Assembly: GCF_001704275.1 (NCBI RefSeq)
Contig: NZ_CP011533.1
Coordinates: 4,526,001 to 4,590,000 of the forward strand
Direction: 5' to 3'
Length of the DNA stretch: 64,000 nucleotides
DNA from: Streptomyces noursei ATCC 11455
GTDB taxonomy: Bacteria > Actinomycetota > Actinomycetes > Streptomycetales > Streptomycetaceae
Below, piece after piece: positions 62,392-64,000 of this stretch. The notes beneath the pieces were generated by a model that searched no databases, was not told the DNA's origin, and was given only the letters and a program-made list of their open reading frames with translations. The first letter of the stretch is position 1, and each line of letters opens with the position of its first letter. The position numbers and the translations under genes were made by a program.

Positions 62392-62877
62392 GAGGCAAGA
62401 AGGTATCGGGCCCGGGCGACGAACGCGCCGGTGTCCGGAAGGCCACCACAAGCGGACCGGAAGCGGACCAGAAGAAGGCTTTGCCCTAACCCGGTGTCCC
62501 TTTGACGTTCTGTTCACTACTTTCCTTGTGAGCCACCACTGACCGGGGTGGCACCAACCGAGTGCACGTGCGCAACGCACCACCGGAGTCGTACGGAGCC
62601 CACGGGGGGCCGGGCGTCCTGCCCATGTCGCGCGTACTCCCCCACGGAGGCACGCGCGCCCCGCGCTGAGCGACCTGTCATGTTCGCGACATGCAGGGAG
62701 CGAGGCGCACCCGGCGCCGCCGCCCGGACCACGCGACCGAACGGCTCCACCTCCCGGCACCGCCCCGCAGGACCGCACCTCCCGGCACCACCGCACCACC
62801 CCCACAACCCCCCACCCGGCGCCGGCGGAACGCCGGCCACCGGCCCCCTCCCCCTCTCCCCCACGGAGGTACCTCCC
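62392..62877. other. Promoter region between trmB-like and S53 protease genes
   Basis: A 486-bp divergent gap without a supported gene. It contains a short inverted repeat, CATGT-TCGCG-ACATG (62679-62693), and at its right end the palindrome GGAGGTACCTCC, which holds the protease ribosome binding site. Confidence 0.45.
62865..62876 (+). promoter_or_regulatory. Palindromic ribosome binding site
   Basis: GGAGGTACCTCC is a perfect 12-bp palindrome whose left half is the Shine-Dalgarno of the protease. It may pair with another copy or bind a protein. A close relative, GGAGGTATACCTCC, occurs at 53748. Confidence 0.5.
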
Positions 62878-64000
62878 TTGCCTTCCCTGCGAAAGAACAC
62901 CGCGGACAGTGGACGGGCGGACCGCACCGGAGGGCTGGCGCGCCGCGGCGTCCCGGCCCTGCTCTCGGCGGCCACCCTCGTCATCGGCGGTCTGATCGCC
63001 GCCGTCCCGGCGGGCGCCGCCCCGGCCCCGGCCGCCCCGCACGCCGCCCCCGCCGCGTCCGGCTCCACCGCCGTCCCCACCCACCGCCTGTGCGCGGAGC
63101 CGGCCAAGCCCGGCTACATGGCCTGCAACGCGGTGGCCCGTACGGACGTCAAGCAGAGCCTGGCCCTGGGCCGCCACATCACGCCGTCCGGCTTCGGCCC
63201 CGCCGACCTGCAGGGCGCCTACAAGCTGCCGAAGACCGGCGGCTCCGGCCAGACCGTCGCCATCATCGACGCCAACGACGACCCCAACGCCGAGAAGGAC
63301 CTGGCCACTTACCGCAAGCAGTACGGCCTGCCGGACTGCACCACCGCCAACGGCTGCTTCAAGAAGGTGGACCAGAACGGCGGCACCAAGTACCCGGCGC
63401 CGGACTCGGGTTGGGCCGGTGAGATATCCCTCGACGTCGACATGGTCAGCGCCGCCTGCCCGCAGTGCCACATCCTGCTGGTCGAGGCGAACAGCGCCAG
63501 CATGGACGACCTGGGCGCGGCCGTGAACCGCGCGGTCACCATGGGCGCCAAGTTCGTCTCCAACAGCTACGGCGGCGGCGAGGACTCCACCGACGCCACC
63601 TCGGACGAGAAGTACTTCAAGCACCCGGGCGTCGCGATCACCGTCAGCTCCGGTGACAGCGGCTACGGCGTCGAGTACCCGGCGGCCTCGCAGTACGTCA
63701 CCGCGGTCGGCGGCACCTCGCTCAAGAAGGACAGCAGCGCGCGCGGCTGGAGCGAGTCGGTCTGGGGCACCAAGGCGGGCGGCGAGGGCGCCGGTTCCGG
63801 CTGCTCCCAGTACGACGCCAAGCCGTCCTGGCAGAAGGACACCGGCTGCGCCAAGCGCACCGTGGCGGACGTCGCCTCGGTCGCCGACCCGGCCACCGGC
63901 CTCGCGGTCTACGACAGCTACCAGGCCAGCGGCTGGAACGTCTACGGCGGCACCAGCGCCTCGGCCCCGTTCATCGCCGGCGTCTACGCCCTCGCGGGCG
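62878..64000 (+). CDS. S53 family (sedolisin) serine-carboxyl peptidase, 3' end missing
   Basis: A secreted protease cut off by the right edge after 374 residues. TTG 62878 follows GGAGG by eight bases and starts a basic leader with signal peptide (GVPALLSAATLVIGGLIAAVPAGAAPA). The peptidase domain begins about residue 100 (GFGPADLQGAYKLPKTGGSGQTVAIIDAND). Catalytic residues: E182 and D186 in GEISLDVDM, and S360 in GGTSASAPF; the oxyanion Asp is in SSGDSGYG. No long pro-domain precedes it, unlike classical sedolisins. It should act outside the cell. Confidence 0.88.
   Translation, partial: MPSLRKNTADSGRADRTGGLARRGVPALLSAATLVIGGLIAAVPAGAAPAPAAPHAAPAASGSTAVPTHRLCAEPAKPGYMACNAVARTDVKQSLALGRHITPSGFGPADLQGAYKLPKTGGSGQTVAIIDANDDPNAEKDLATYRKQYGLPDCTTANGCFKKVDQNGGTKYPAPDSGWAGEISLDVDMVSAACPQCHILLVEANSASMDDLGAAVNRAVTMGAKFVSNSYGGGEDSTDATSDEKYFKHPGVAITVSSGDSGYGVEYPAASQYVTAVGGTSLKKDSSARGWSESVWGTKAGGEGAGSGCSQYDAKPSWQKDTGCAKRTVADVASVADPATGLAVYDSYQASGWNVYGGTSASAPFIAGVYALAG

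Overview
The window is high-GC actinobacterial chromosome, almost certainly Streptomyces. Third codon positions are strongly G/C, genes start at ATG, GTG or TTG with or without Shine-Dalgarno sites, and the gene content is typical of the genus: a bifunctional geosmin synthase, tandem SigB-type sigma factors, an XRE/DUF397 pair, a class-E-sortase-type LAxTG protein, and a cysteine-free L32 beside a COG0523 GTPase. No insertion sequence, integrase, CRISPR array or rRNA was seen. The only RNA gene recognised is a tRNA-Ser at 49.7 kb.

Layout. 0-7.4 kb: a partial unknown gene, an F420-type (DUF385) oxidoreductase divergent from a TetR regulator, an ABC exporter, a tiny Gly/Arg/Phe-rich protein, a two-TM protein and a PAS-GAF-SpoIIE-HATPase phosphatase. 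7.7-16.8 kb: geosmin synthase, two translationally coupled ATP-grasp ligases, a Tat-exported amidohydrolase, and a GntR-MFS operon, with a pair of related inverted palindromic elements between the last two units. 17-20 kb: an Lrp regulator followed by dimethylargininase and ornithine aminotransferase (arginine to glutamate semialdehyde). 20-29 kb: XRE/DUF397 genes, two membrane proteins and a polymorphic-toxin operon (SseB-like, WXG/LXG-like partner, 1600-residue Rhs toxin, small immunity candidate). The toxin tip and immunity gene are visibly less GC-rich than the rest.

29-43.6 kb is a set of small regulator-target modules: TetR/SnoaL-like protein, MocR/methyltransferase, MmyB-type XRE/MFS, NfeD/flotillin, MarR/P450/ferredoxin, XRE/alcohol dehydrogenase, and a zinc-starvation pair (L32 plus CobW-like GTPase) behind a Zur-like palindrome. 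43.8-56.3 kb is mostly core: LAxTG protein, ECF sigma factor, upp, tadA and partner, tRNA-Ser, membrane proteins, sigF- and sigN-like genes and small secreted or binding proteins. 57-61.4 kb is an unusual operon: MarR, an MFS exporter carrying three carboxypeptidase-regulatory-like domains, and a YceI protein carrying a fourth. The window ends with a TrmB regulator and a truncated S53 (sedolisin) protease.

Regulatory DNA is well preserved. There are paired operators next to several regulators, at least seven genes whose -10 box lies six bases from the start codon (leaderless architecture), and several strong hairpin terminators. The least ordinary parts are the MFS/YceI shared-domain operon, the palindromic repeat pair at 14.1-14.5 kb, the toxin/immunity tip at 22.9-23.5 kb, and the twin ATP-grasp genes beside geoA.
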